A stretch of 64,000 nucleotides of DNA from JACCZX01 sp963807155 (GTDB lineage: Bacteria > Pseudomonadota > Gammaproteobacteria > Burkholderiales > Burkholderiaceae_F). The first letter of the stretch is position 1, and every line of letters begins with the position of its first letter. The notes beneath the pieces are model-generated. The model was not told the DNA's origin, searched no databases, and saw nothing but the letters and a program-made list of their open reading frames with translations. The stretch spans positions 1 through 64,000 of the forward strand of contig CAWEAZ010000023.1 in NCBI GenBank assembly GCA_963807155.1, read 5' to 3'. A program made the translations under genes and the position numbers. Positions 9,171 to 18,357 of the stretch are shown here, piece after piece.

Positions 9171-10566
9171 ATGAACATCGTGATACTTGCTGCAGGCCAA
9201 GGTACGCGGATGGGCCCCGCGCGCGCCAAACCTCTGCCGAAAGTACTGCACCTCGTTGCCGGCCGCCCAATGCTGGCCCACGTGCTCGATGCGGTCGCCG
9301 GCGCCACGACCGGAATGCCCGTCAATATAGTGGTTGTCGTCGGCTACGGCGCAAAGCAAGTGCAAGAAGCGTTCCCTGCGGAACCAAAGAGCGAACGCTC
9401 GCTACGCTACGTCGAGCAGTCGCCGCAGTTGGGAACCGGCCACGCCGTGCAGCAGGCGGAGCCGCTGTTGGACGATGCTGCACCCACGTTGGTTCTGTAC
9501 GGGGACGTGCCGTTGATCCGACCGTCTACGTTGCGGCGGTTGTTCACGGCCGGCGGCGATGTTGCGCTGCTAACGGTGCAATTGGCGCAGCCGTCTGGCT
9601 ACGGGCGCATCGTGCGCGATTGGCGCGGCAACGTGCTGCGCATCGTCGAAGAGCGCGACGCAGACGACGATGAACGCAAATTGACCGAGGTGAACACCGG
9701 CATTTTGATGGCGCCCACTGTCAAGCTGAAGCGTTGGCTGAAAGCATTGTCGAATGAAAATGCGCAGCGCGAGTATTACCTTCCCGATGTGATCGCACAT
9801 GCGGTCGCAGAGCATTGCCGGGTGGTCGCCGTCGAATGCAGCGATCGCGACGAAACGCGTGGTGTTAACAGCAAGGAACAGTTGGCCAACATCGAGCGCA
9901 TCGCGCAGCGGCGAATTGCAAGCGAGCTGATGGAGCGCGGCACAACATTGGCCGATCCGGCGCGTATTGACGTGCGAGGCAACGTAAATGTCGGGAGCGA
10001 CGTCTCGATCGATGTCGGGCTGTGTCTTCGAGGGACAGGTCGATCTTGCCGACGGTGTTCGCATCGGTGCCTATTGCGTGCTGCGTAATTGCTCAATCGG
10101 CGCAGGCACCGAGGTGTTGCCGTTTACACACATGGACGGCGCGACGATCGGTGCTGGTGCGCGCATCGGCCCGTACTCACGCCTGCGTCCTGGAGCGCTG
10201 CTGGCGGATGAAGTTCACATCGGCAATTTCGTCGAGGTCAAGGCGAGCACGCTGGGCCGCGGTTCGAAAGCGAACCATCTGGCGTACGTCGGCGACGCAA
10301 CGGTGGGAGCCAACGTCAATATCGGCGCAGGTACCATCACCGCCAATTACGACGGTGCGCGTAAGCATCGCACCGTCATCGGCGATGACGTATCGATCGG
10401 CTCGAACGCGGTGCTGGTGGCGCCGGTCACGATCGGTCAGGGTGCGACGATTGCGGGCGGCTCGACCATCTCCAAGAATGCGCCTGAAGGCAAGCTGACC
10501 GTCGCACGCGCGAAGCAGACGACACTGGACGGCTGGAAGCGGCCGACGAAAGAAAAGAAAGGTTAG
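9171..10566 (+). CDS. glmU: Bifunctional UDP-N-acetylglucosamine pyrophosphorylase / glucosamine-1-phosphate N-acetyltransferase GlmU (one frameshift)
   Basis: Makes UDP-GlcNAc from GlcN-1-P, acetyl-CoA and UTP for peptidoglycan and LPS. The N-terminal uridyltransferase signature LAAGQGTRM is at residues 5-13, followed by KPLPKVLHLVAGRPML, YGDVPLI and EVNTGI. The C-terminal left-handed beta-helix hexapeptide domain is visible as GARIGPYSRLRPGALL, VGDATVGANVNIGAGTITANYDG and IGSNAVLVAPV. About 464 residues, close to the usual 455. The frame shifts +1 inside GGG at 10017-10019, between IDV and GCVFEGQVDL. Both halves are complete and the enzyme is normally essential, so a sequence error is likely. 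glmS follows by 9 bases. Confidence 0.96.
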
Positions 10567-10575
10567 ACAGCATCT

Positions 10576-12395
10576 ATGTGCGGCATCGTAGGCGCGGTTG
10601 CGACGCGCGATATCACTCCGATCCTCGTCGAAGGGCTGCGCCGGCTCGAATATCGCGGCTATGACTCGTGCGGAGTGGCGTTGCTGCAGGACGGAGAGCT
10701 GACGCGGTCACGCAGCACCGCGCGGGTTGCGGAGCTTCAGTCCCAGATCAAGCAGTCGGCGCTGGCGGGCAATCTCGGCATCTCGCACACGCGGTGGGCG
10801 ACGCACGGCGCGCCGGTCACCGGAAATGCGCATCCACATTTTTCACGCGATGAAGTCGCTGTCGTGCACAACGGCATCATCGAAAATTACGAATCGATTC
10901 GCGCGGACCTGAAAAGCGCCGGATACGAGTTCGTCACCGAAACCGATAGCGAAGTTATTGCGCATCTGATTCATCAGCTGTATCGCGGCGATCTGCTGGC
11001 TGCCGTGCGTGCTGCGGTGGCGCGATTCAAAGGTGCGTATGCGATCGCAGTGATGCACAAGGGCGAGCCGCAACGATTGGTCGGCGCGCGCAGCGGATCT
11101 CCGCTGGTGGTCGGGCTCGGCAATGACGAAAATTTTCTGGCGTCGGACGCATTGGCGCTCGCAGGCACTACCGACCAGATCATTTATCTGGAAGACGGCG
11201 ATGTCGTCGATATCGAACTGAAGCGTGTGCGAATCGTCGATGCGTCGGGTGCGCCGGCGCAGCGGCAGGTGCAGACGGTCAAGGTGGTTGCCGGCGGCGC
11301 CGATCTCGGCCCGTATCAGCACTACATGCAAAAGGAGATTTTCGAGCAGCCGCGCGCGATTAGCGACACGATCGAAAGCATCGAATCGATCACGCCGGAT
11401 CTGTTCGGTGAGAAAGCGGCGGAAGTGCTGGCCGCCGTCGACTCCGCGCTGATTCTTGCGTGCGGCACCAGTTACTACGCCGGATTGACCGCGAAGGTCT
11501 GGCTCGAATCGATCGCCGGACTGCCGACGCAAGTCGAAATCGCGAGCGAGTACCGCTACCGCGACAGCGTGCCGAACCCGCGCACGCTCGTGGTCGTGAT
11601 CTCGCAATCCGGCGAGACGGCTGATACGCTGGCCGCGCTGAAGCACGCGCAGTCGCTCGGGATGAGGCACACGCTCGGCATCATCAACGTGGCGACCAGC
11701 GCGATGGCGCGGCAAACTGCGCTGCAGTTTTTCACGCGCGCCGGCGTTGAGATCGGTGTGGCGTCGACCAAGGCATTCACGACGCAGTTGGTCGCATTGT
11801 TTCTATTGACGCTTGACGATCGCAAAGCTGCGCGGCCGTCTCGATGCAGAAGCGGAGCACGAACACATCCGCGCGTTGCGCCATCTGCCCTCCGCGCTGC
11901 AAGCGGTGCTCGCACTCGAGCCGCAGGTGATCGCGTGGTCGCAGCAGTTCTCGCGCAAGGAGCACGCGTTGTTTCTTGGCCGCGGCCTGCATTACCCGAT
12001 CGCGCTCGAGGGAGCGTTGAAGCTGAAAGAGATCAGCTACATCCACGCCGAGGCTTACCCGGCCGGCGAGCTGAAGCACGGCCCGCTGGCACTGGTCACC
12101 GGCGGAAATGCCGGTCGTCACTGTGGCGCCTAACGATGCGCTGGTCGAAAAACTGAAATCGAACATGCAGGAAGTGCGCGCGCGAGGCGGCGAGCTATAT
12201 GTCTTCGCCGATGCCGACACGCAGATCGAATCTGCGCCGGGCATTCACGTCATCAAGCTGCCCGAGCACTACGGACCGCTGTCGCCGATCCTGCACGTCG
12301 TGCCGCTGCAATTGCTCGCGTATCACACCGCTGTCGTGCGGAAGACGGACGTCGATAAACCGAGAAATCTTGCGAAGTCGGTGACCGTCGAGTGA
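10576..12395 (+). CDS. glmS: Glutamine--fructose-6-phosphate aminotransferase (isomerizing) GlmS (two frameshifts)
   Basis: Converts fructose-6-P and glutamine to glucosamine-6-P, the first committed step toward UDP-GlcNAc, and is adjacent to glmU. The N-terminus MCGIVGAVA supplies the catalytic Cys2 of the class II glutaminase domain; HTRWATHG and NGIIEN follow. The two SIS domains show LACGTSYYAGL, SQSGETADTLAAL and the isomerase hallmark STKAFTTQL. The C-terminus ends NLAKSVTVE, the expected family ending. The frame moves by +1 near 11812 (LTL to TIAKLRGRLDA) and again near 12110 (VTG to MPVVTVAPND). Total about 605 residues, normal. The breaks most likely reflect sequence error. Confidence 0.96.
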
Positions 12396-12416
12396 CTAGC
12401 TAGATCAGGTTGTAAT

Positions 12417-12935
12417 TCAAAGCGGCCATGCCTCGGCGCGGCAGCGCTTCGGCAGCACAAACGTCATGCGGTCCATTAGCCAATACATCATGCGCGTACC
12501 CAGCGCCGGGCGCCCGGTTTCGATCACCGATTTCAGCGTATTCAAAATCGTTGTAGAGCCGCGAGCCATGTCTTTCGCGGTGCGAGTTCCTGCCGTAACG
12601 TTGTCGACGGTGAGCGTGACCTCGATGCCGCCTGCAACCGGTTTCAGCTCGTAAATGACGACGCATTCCGGTTCGTCGTACTGGGTGAAGCGGAAGGTAT
12701 GCGCGAACCGATGCGGCGGATCGAACTCCCGTACTTCGCCGATCACCAGCGTGAACTTGCCATCCCCGGTTCGCATCTGCATCTTCGCGCCCGGCGCCAG
12801 GCGCTGCGCATGCAACCAAGCGTTGAATATGGCGGCTTGCGGCTCGTTGTTCTTCGTCAGTTCGCGCCAGATGTCTTCGATCCTGCCGCGAATGACAATC
12901 TTGTTCACCAGTCTTTTTGCGCTCGCTTCTGCCAT
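12417..12935 (-). CDS. SRPBCC / AHSA1-like domain protein
   Basis: 172 residues starting at the ATG at 12935, which has GGAGAG seven bases upstream; a longer frame would overlap the regulator. The pattern RLVNKIVIRGRIEDIWRELT followed by a run of beta strands (FDPPHRFAHTFRF, GGIEVTLTVDNV) is that of the START/AHSA1 fold, which binds hydrophobic ligands. The stop-start spacing to the upstream ArsR-type gene is two bases, so the two form an operon. ArsR-SRPBCC pairs are common, but the ligand and function are usually unknown. Confidence 0.8.
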   Translation of the reverse strand: MAEASAKRLVNKIVIRGRIEDIWRELTKNNEPQAAIFNAWLHAQRLAPGAKMQMRTGDGKFTLVIGEVREFDPPHRFAHTFRFTQYDEPECVVIYELKPVAGGIEVTLTVDNVTAGTRTAKDMARGSTTILNTLKSVIETGRPALGTRMMYWLMDRMTFVLPKRCRAEAWPL

Positions 12936-12937
12936 GC

Positions 12938-13267
12938 TCAGCTCTCCTTTTTTTCCACTGCATACTTCAATCGCGTCAATCGGCTTGCCCAAAACTCAGA
13001 GTAATCATCGCTCCACCGCTCGTGAATCAATTGCAGCGGCGCTGCATTCATAAACAGCGACCGCTCGCGCCCCTGCTTATCCGAAACGATCAGTCCGGCA
13101 TCCTCAAGCGTGTTCAGGTGCTTGAGTACGCCGATACGACTCATCTCAAAATGATCAGCCACGTACCCGACGGTGCAGCCCGGCATCAGCCGGATGATGT
13201 CAAGCATCTGGCGGCGCGATGTGCTTGCCAGCGATAGAAACACGGCGTCGAGTTCGGGTTCGGTCAT
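12938..13267 (-). CDS. ArsR-family winged-helix transcriptional regulator
   Basis: 109 residues with the ArsR/SmtB-type winged helix: STSRRQMLDIIRL (alpha-helix with the SxxRRxIL-like pattern), VADHFEMSRIGVLKHLNTLEDAGLI (recognition helix) and the wing GRERSLFMNAAPL. No cysteine metal-binding motif such as ELCVCDL is present, so it is more likely of the SdpR or activator-like branch paired with SRPBCC proteins than a metal sensor. The downstream SRPBCC gene starts right after its stop. An AT-rich palindrome lies 14 bases upstream of the start and is the likely operator. Confidence 0.88.
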   Translation of the reverse strand: MTEPELDAVFLSLASTSRRQMLDIIRLMPGCTVGYVADHFEMSRIGVLKHLNTLEDAGLIVSDKQGRERSLFMNAAPLQLIHERWSDDYSEFWASRLTRLKYAVEKKES

Positions 13268-13280
13268 CGTGATAACAAGT

Positions 13281-13303
13281 AACTAATAGGTTACATATTA
13301 GTT
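13281..13303. promoter_or_regulatory. Operator-like palindrome upstream of the ArsR gene
   Basis: A perfect 8-7-8 inverted repeat, AACTAATA / TATTAGTT with a GGTTACA spacer, lies just upstream of the ArsR-type start at 13267. It is strikingly AT-rich against the GC-rich surroundings. Its position and form fit an autoregulatory ArsR-family binding site overlapping the promoter. Confidence 0.65.
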
Positions 13304-13322
13304 CAGGCTTTGTCAAATATCG

Positions 13323-13481
13323 ATGAGGGCTGCGCTGTCGAGTTGGTTGGCGCGTGATAACCTTGCTTATGCGCGTAGACCAGATATTCCTGCGACCCTG
13401 TTTCCCGTAGCCAATTTCCGCGTGCGCGAACGCCTCGCAAGCGGGCAAGTCGAACCGCTGTTGCTGTTCGACGACTCGTAA
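13323..13481 (+). CDS. Small hypothetical ORF, 52 codons
   Basis: An open frame of 52 residues beginning MRAALSSWLARDN and ending LLLFDDS, stop TAA at 13479. It ends four bases before the start of the next plus-strand gene, a spacing that would fit translational coupling. There is no convincing ribosome binding site, and I recognise no family. It could be a real leader or small gene, or chance coding in GC-rich DNA; the composition (mixed polar and hydrophobic, no low complexity) does not decide. Confidence 0.3.
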   Translation: MRAALSSWLARDNLAYARRPDIPATLFPVANFRVRERLASGQVEPLLLFDDS

Positions 13482-13485
13482 GCAG

Positions 13486-14002
13486 ATGGATGTGGAAGTA
13501 AGCGCTACACGCAAGACGGCTGTTGAACCAATCGATGTACTCGCATTTCCACCCGACGCTCTGGAGTTGCAGCGCCGGCAGGCGTCCGAGGCAAAGCGGT
13601 GGCGAGAATTGGAGCGGCGCGCCGGTATCGCACGGTTTTTCGGTGTCGGAATGTTCCTGGCATGGGCTGCTGACGTGGGAGCTGCCTTTGAGATGGCGCA
13701 CGCCAGCTCGGCATTATTCGGCGTCGGCTAGTGTTCCGCTCGCCGTCGCCGTCGTTGTCGCCCATCTCTACGGGCAATGGGCGCTTGAGCGCGCCGCTCG
13801 AGGCTTGGCTGAGGTGGGGCAGCGCTACGCAGATGTGACGCTCCGCGAAGCGACACCTTTATTGGCTTTCGCTAAGAACAATGCGGTGGTCGCGCAATAT
13901 CTACGATGCGTGGGACGGCAGCAGCGTGCATTGCTGCGCCTTGAACGCATGGCGCTGTACGCGTGGATTGATGGTGACCGGGGAGAAGCGAACCGGCGCT
14001 AG
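13486..14002 (+). CDS. Hypothetical membrane protein (one frameshift)
   Basis: About 171 residues when the frames from 13486 and from around 13725 are joined. The first frame stops at 13731 after HASSALFGVG; the second continues ASVPLAVAVVVAHLYGQWALERAARGLAE. The joined product has an N-terminal soluble part (PPDALELQRRQASEAKRWRELERRAG), two hydrophobic segments (FFGVGMFLAWAADVGAAF and VPLAVAVVVAHLYG) and a helical C-terminus. No family is recognised. The join makes a coherent two-helix membrane protein, so I treat the break as an insertion error like others in the window. Confidence 0.5.
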
Positions 14003-14046
14003 CCAACTGCGCAGCGCACTGCCACCTCACCACCGGTCAAAAACTC

Positions 14047-14226
14047 TTAACGTGTGCTTTTTTTGATATCACTCTTTACGTCACCGAACGCCGAGCGAAC
14101 TTTGCCGCCGACCTTTTCGGCAGTGCCCTTCGCCTCAAGGTCTTTATCGTCCGTCGCCTTGCCGACCGTTTCCTTGATCTTGCCGGTCACCGTGTTGGTA
14201 CGGCCCTTAACCTGATCCTTGTTCAT
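14047..14226 (-). CDS. CsbD family stress protein
   Basis: 59 residues, starting at the ATG at 14226 behind GGAGGCGGT. The sequence shows the CsbD repeat pattern: MNKDQVKGRTNTVTGKIKE, then VGKATDDKDLEAKGTAEKVGGKV. CsbD proteins are small, hydrophilic, stress-induced proteins of unknown biochemical function (sigma-B regulated in Bacillus). The gene is monocistronic here, convergent with the membrane protein to its left. Confidence 0.9.
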   Translation of the reverse strand: MNKDQVKGRTNTVTGKIKETVGKATDDKDLEAKGTAEKVGGKVRSAFGDVKSDIKKSTR

Positions 14227-14301
14227 ACCGCCTCCATGTTGTACCGGGCTTATCCCGGGACGCATAGCGATTGCAAGACGGTATGCCCGGACGGCTAGCT
14301 G

Positions 14302-15783
14302 TTACACGCGCAGCCGCAGCTCGGCGGGAACGGTGCCGGGATAGAGTTTTTCGAGCACTCCGACGGTCAACTTCGCGATGCTGGCCTGCAATTCGGGCAT
14401 CAGCTCCTCGTGTGGTGACGTTCCCAACGCGGCATCCCAGAGCGCGCGGAACGCAGCCTCGTGTTGACTGAACTGCCGCTCGACTTCATCGCGCCAGAAC
14501 GGCGGCGCCTCGCCCTCAACATACTTTCCACGGCCGCGCCCAAAATGCGCAACTGCCAAGTAGCGCAACACGCTCGAGCGCACCAACGCGTTCAGAAAAT
14601 CAGACGACCAGCGCGCTTCGGGTTGATCCGCCCCGGCCAACCGATTCATTCCGCGCGCGATTCCCGCACCGCTAAGTCCACCGATGACACCCCCGACCAG
14701 CATGCCGGCGCCTAAGGTCAATCCGCCCGCGACGACGTCCGCTTTCAACCCCGCCAGCGCGCCGGTGACAACGCTGCCCCATAGCGCAGCGCGGGTTTCA
14801 TCGACGCGCTCCTGAATAGCAAAGTGGGCTCGCATTCGTTCCAGAACGGTGTCGGCGGCTTCGCCTTGCAGCCCATGCACTTGAATCAAGCGATCGGTTG
14901 TATTGCGAATGCTTGCGTCCAGTCGCGCGGCAAGCGACCGCATCGAGCGCTCGCGCGTGGCATCGAGAGCGTCGCGCTTGATCCCTATCGAGTGCATCAA
15001 CTTTTGGGCGGTCGACGCCGAGACCGGCGCGACCAGCTCGAAGTCGCTCGCGGCGCGCGACAGATGCTCCGCAAGCACTTGCATTGCGGTATCAAAGCGC
15101 TCGACGTTGCGTACAGTCCAGGTGCTGACCAGACGCGCGTAAGCGGCTCGCTTTGACTCAGGCAATCGGCGGCCGACGGCGTCGAGCAGCACGCGCTCCT
15201 GCACCCAGCAGCGTGCGAACGCATCGAGCGCCAGCACTTCGCTCGCCACACCCAGCGATTCGAGATGCGCGCTCCAGCGCTGCGCTTCTGCGCGTTCTTC
15301 GTCCGCCGGGCGCGGCGGGCCGGTCTGATTCAGCAGCACGACGACCGGCTTGCCGACCCAGCGCAACACCTGCGCCTCGAATGCCACGTAGCCGGCATCA
15401 CGTGGATCTTCTGCAGCGTTGACCAGATACAGCACTACATCGGAGTTATCGCGCGCAGCGCGCACTGCCTGTTGGTTGCACCAGAAGGGACGATCGCTGT
15501 AGCGGTCCCATACCTCGCGCAATAGCCACCCGATCGGGTTATCGGCTAGCCGAAGGCGCTGCACCAGGCGTGCGGAATCGCCGAAGCCCGGTGTATCCCA
15601 CAGCCGCAGCTCATCGCCCATTTCGGTTTTCAGCAGCGTGTGCGCTTCGGCGATCTCGGTCACGTGCGGGGCGTCTCTCACATCACCGATGTCGCGGCCG
15701 AGCAACGTACGTGCGAGCGTTGTCTTACCGGCGTTGGTATGCGAGATCAACGTGATCTCAACCGTTGCGACGTCCGAACTCAT
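14302..15783 (-). CDS. GTPase with DUF3482 domain
   Basis: 493 residues. The G domain starts near the N-terminus: P-loop SHTNAGKTTLARTLLG (G1), WDTPGFGDS (G3) and LLNQTGPP (a degenerate G4 of the NKxD type). The remainder is the helical DUF3482 region with a glycine-rich hydrophobic segment (LTLGAGMLVGGVIGGLSGAG) that probably contacts the membrane. I chose ATG 15783 over the TTG at 15789. The upstream DUF2868 gene ends ten bases earlier; the DUF2868/DUF3482 pair is a conserved two-gene unit whose role is not known to me. Confidence 0.88.
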   Translation of the reverse strand: MSSDVATVEITLISHTNAGKTTLARTLLGRDIGDVRDAPHVTEIAEAHTLLKTEMGDELRLWDTPGFGDSARLVQRLRLADNPIGWLLREVWDRYSDRPFWCNQQAVRAARDNSDVVLYLVNAAEDPRDAGYVAFEAQVLRWVGKPVVVLLNQTGPPRPADEERAEAQRWSAHLESLGVASEVLALDAFARCWVQERVLLDAVGRRLPESKRAAYARLVSTWTVRNVERFDTAMQVLAEHLSRAASDFELVAPVSASTAQKLMHSIGIKRDALDATRERSMRSLAARLDASIRNTTDRLIQVHGLQGEAADTVLERMRAHFAIQERVDETRAALWGSVVTGALAGLKADVVAGGLTLGAGMLVGGVIGGLSGAGIARGMNRLAGADQPEARWSSDFLNALVRSSVLRYLAVAHFGRGRGKYVEGEAPPFWRDEVERQFSQHEAAFRALWDAALGTSPHEELMPELQASIAKLTVGVLEKLYPGTVPAELRLRV

Positions 15784-15792
15784 CGTCAATGC

Positions 15793-17278
15793 TCATGTTG
15801 ACGCGGCGGGTGCCGCAAGCACGCGCTCGAGTTCACGCTCGAGCGCCGGCAAATCCGGTGCCGACAGATCCGCGAATGCAGCGTCCAGTTCGAGTGCGCG
15901 GCAGAAATAGCGCCATGCGCTGCGCCGCTCTTCCAATCGCGCCTCCGCGCCCGCCTGCGTGCCAAGCCGGCGCCGATAGCCTGACTCGTCGATCAGCACT
16001 GCCAGGCGTCGAGTAGAGGGTGTACTGCGTAACGCTTTCAGAAACGTACCGTGATTCTCGTTTTCCGGTGTCGCCGCCAAGCTAAACAGCGCCAGCGTTA
16101 GCGTCACTTGCGGATCGGCAGTCAACGTCTGACTCACCGTGCTTTCCGCCCCGAACGTAATGGTCGGATGCAGCGTGACGTCGGCGTCGTCGCCGAGCAA
16201 TGCTCACCGCCACTGCGCGCAGGCCGTTCAATGCGGCTTCATCAACGGTGTAGCTGTAGGGAATCACGCGCAGCCGCGCCGTGCCCGCGGTGAAAGATCC
16301 GGCGAGGCGGCGGAAGTAAGGCTCGCTCATATCGAAAGCGAAACGTTGCGAGCGACGCTGTTCTTGCCAGCGGGCGATCAGCGCGAGCGCAAGGCGCGGC
16401 ACGATGACGATGGCGCCGACCGTGACCGCGTAGAGGTGAATCCAGAGCGCCGCATTGGCGTTGCCGGGCGTCCCGCTGGTGAAACGCAGCGCGGCAATCT
16501 GATCGACCGAAGGAAACGGAACGCCGATCAACTGGGCGGCGGGCGAAAGAAAGAAGGACAGCAATGCGTGCACTGCGGAGGCGTCAAGGAACGTGCTCTC
16601 CCAACCCGCCCGATACTCGAATACGAGCCCGCGCACGTACAACCCCGCCACTGCCCCCAATGCGAACAGCGCCGCGGCCAGGTGAAGCACGCGCGCGGCG
16701 CGCGCCGCCATCAGCGGCGCGACGAGTGCACTCCACTGCGGCACAAAAGTACTCACTGCCGCGGCGGCAGTTCCGGTGACGTTGCGCACCGCACGTTGGG
16801 AGCCAGCCGCCAACCAGCGGCGCAGACCGCGCAGTTCGGGCTCGACGCCGCTTGCACGCATCACCACGCGCAGCACTAACAGGAGGTAAATGGCAACATT
16901 CCAAATCACGATGGCCAGCAGCGGGAAGGCGATGATGTTGACGTGCTGCCGATCGGCAATGTGCTCGAGCAATGCGCCGAGTACGAACGCCAGAGCCGGC
17001 AGTGCGATGCCAATCCACGCGGGCCAATCAAACGCGGATGCGGCGCGCGCAATCGCCGGCGCACGCCGCGGCAGCGTTTCAGCAAGCAGCGCAGCGCGCT
17101 GTCCTATGAATGATTCGGCGGTCGCTGCCTGGCGCCGCTCGCTGGCGCGCCAGCGTGCGAGTTCCGCCGCCGCCCGGCTGGCGTGCGTGCGGTCTTCGTT
17201 AGTGAAAATGGCGCGCTCGGTGTCTGCGCTCTCGACGGCGCGGACCAGCACTACATCACGGGCGATTTGCTCGTTCAC
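15793..17278 (-). CDS. DUF2868 domain membrane protein (one frameshift)
   Basis: About 494 residues after repair. The N-terminal ~95 residues are soluble and charged, starting MNEQIARDVVLVRAVESADT. Four or more hydrophobic segments follow (WIGIALPALAFVLGALL, AFPLLAIVIWNVAIYLLLVL, LHLAAALFALGAVAGLYV, LWIHLYAVTVGAIVIVPRLAL), then a cytosolic C-terminus. The frame changes near 16200: the upstream frame reads AVAVSIARRRR, the other gives AVAVSMLGDDADVTLHPTI and runs to the stop at 15793. It forms an operon with the DUF3482 GTPase. The family is widespread in betaproteobacteria and functionally uncharacterised. Confidence 0.82.
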
Positions 17279-17348
17279 GCCTTATTATCGCGGGACGGGA
17301 CAAACGCAACCGTGCCTTCTTAACGCCTGCAAAGTGAGGAGACTAGAT

Positions 17349-17522
17349 ATGGCGACCAAACGCACTACACATCGCAGCACGTCTGGCAAGAAGCTGTATG
17401 CAGTCAGGGACGCGAAGGGAAGGTTCAAGGACATTCAAACATTCGAGCGTGCGCATCGGGCTGATTTGGCTAAAAAGAGTGGCGTCGAAAAGAAGACGGC
17501 CGCCAAGAAAAAAAAGAAGTAA
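17349..17522 (+). CDS. Small lysine-rich conserved protein
   Basis: 57 residues from an ATG preceded by GAGGAG. The N-terminal half has a recognisable conserved pattern, SGKKLYAVRDAKGRFKDIQTF, resembling a widespread small protein of unknown function; the C-terminus ends in a lysine run (AAKKKKKK-like). The strong basic charge suggests nucleic-acid or polyanion binding, which is inference. The larger open frame from 16890 is an antisense shadow of the DUF2868 gene and is not used. Confidence 0.72.
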   Translation: MATKRTTHRSTSGKKLYAVRDAKGRFKDIQTFERAHRADLAKKSGVEKKTAAKKKKK

Positions 17523-17568
17523 CAAAAGTAGTTTCAGCGTTCAAACGAACAACGACTGAGAGGGGTCG

Positions 17569-18348
17569 ATGGACAAGTCGCGCTGCATAAGTGGCATTAC
17601 GGGCCACGCATTGGTGTTGGGAGGCTCGGGCGGCCTGGGTGCCGAGATCGTGCGGACGCTGGCGTGTAGCGGTGCCTCGGCGGTGTCGTTCACGTACGGG
17701 CGCAACAAGAAAGCGGCCGACGAACTCGTAGCTGAGTTGCGCGCAGACGGCATCAAGGCGTTTGCCGCGCCGGCGGACTTGAGCGATGAGCCCGGATTCA
17801 ACAAGGTCCTCGACGACGCGGTCGCCAACATCGGCCAGGAAATTTCGCTCGCCATCAACTCGATCGGAATCTCGCCCAACATTCCGATCGAAGAGCAAAC
17901 GCTCGACGGTCCCGACGGCTGGCGTCGTGTATTCGAGATCAACGTGTTCGGCTGCTTCATCAGCACCCGCGCGATCGCCGAGCGGATGAAAAAGCGCGGC
18001 GTCAAGGGCTCGATCGTGCTGGTGACGTCGACCAACGGCATCAATTCGCAGTCGCAGATATCAACGCACTACGATTCGTCGAAAGCCGCGCAGGGTCACA
18101 TGATGAAGATCTTCGCCGAGCACTACGCGCCGGCCGGCGTCCGCATCAACGGTGTGGCGCCGGGTTGGATCGAAACCAGCATGAACGACACACTGCCGGC
18201 CGACGAGCGTGCGAACGAAATCAGCAAGATCTGGGCAGGCCGCTTCGCAGAACCGCGCGAGATTGCATCGTTCATCGTGTTCGTCGGCGGTGCCGGCGGC
18301 TCCTACGCCGTCGGGCAGAACTTCATGGTGGATGGCGGCTATCGCTAA
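17569..18348 (+). CDS. SDR family NAD(P)-dependent oxidoreductase
   Basis: 259 residues, classical short-chain dehydrogenase length. The cofactor motif is GGSGGLGAE (a GxxxGxG variant), followed by NSIGISPN in place of NNAG, the catalytic Ser region VLVTSTNG, the active-site YDSSK (YxxxK) and the C-terminal VGQNFMVDGGYR typical of FabG-like enzymes. The substrate is not determinable. It stands ten bases before the CHASE2 cyclase start, which may be coincidental co-transcription. GAGAGGGG precedes the ATG. Confidence 0.88.
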   Translation: MDKSRCISGITGHALVLGGSGGLGAEIVRTLACSGASAVSFTYGRNKKAADELVAELRADGIKAFAAPADLSDEPGFNKVLDDAVANIGQEISLAINSIGISPNIPIEEQTLDGPDGWRRVFEINVFGCFISTRAIAERMKKRGVKGSIVLVTSTNGINSQSQISTHYDSSKAAQGHMMKIFAEHYAPAGVRINGVAPGWIETSMNDTLPADERANEISKIWAGRFAEPREIASFIVFVGGAGGSYAVGQNFMVDGGYR

Positions 18349-18357
18349 GTTGCGGTG

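Noticed and set aside
10011..12115. Programmed ribosomal frameshifting in glmU and glmS
   Set aside because: No slippery heptamer with downstream structure at the breaks, shifts are of the insertion type, and dozens of other genes show the same damage; error is simpler.
16139..16879. 246-codon open frame on the plus strand
   Set aside because: Antisense to the DUF2868 membrane protein; Arg/Gly/His-rich composition typical of shadow frames.
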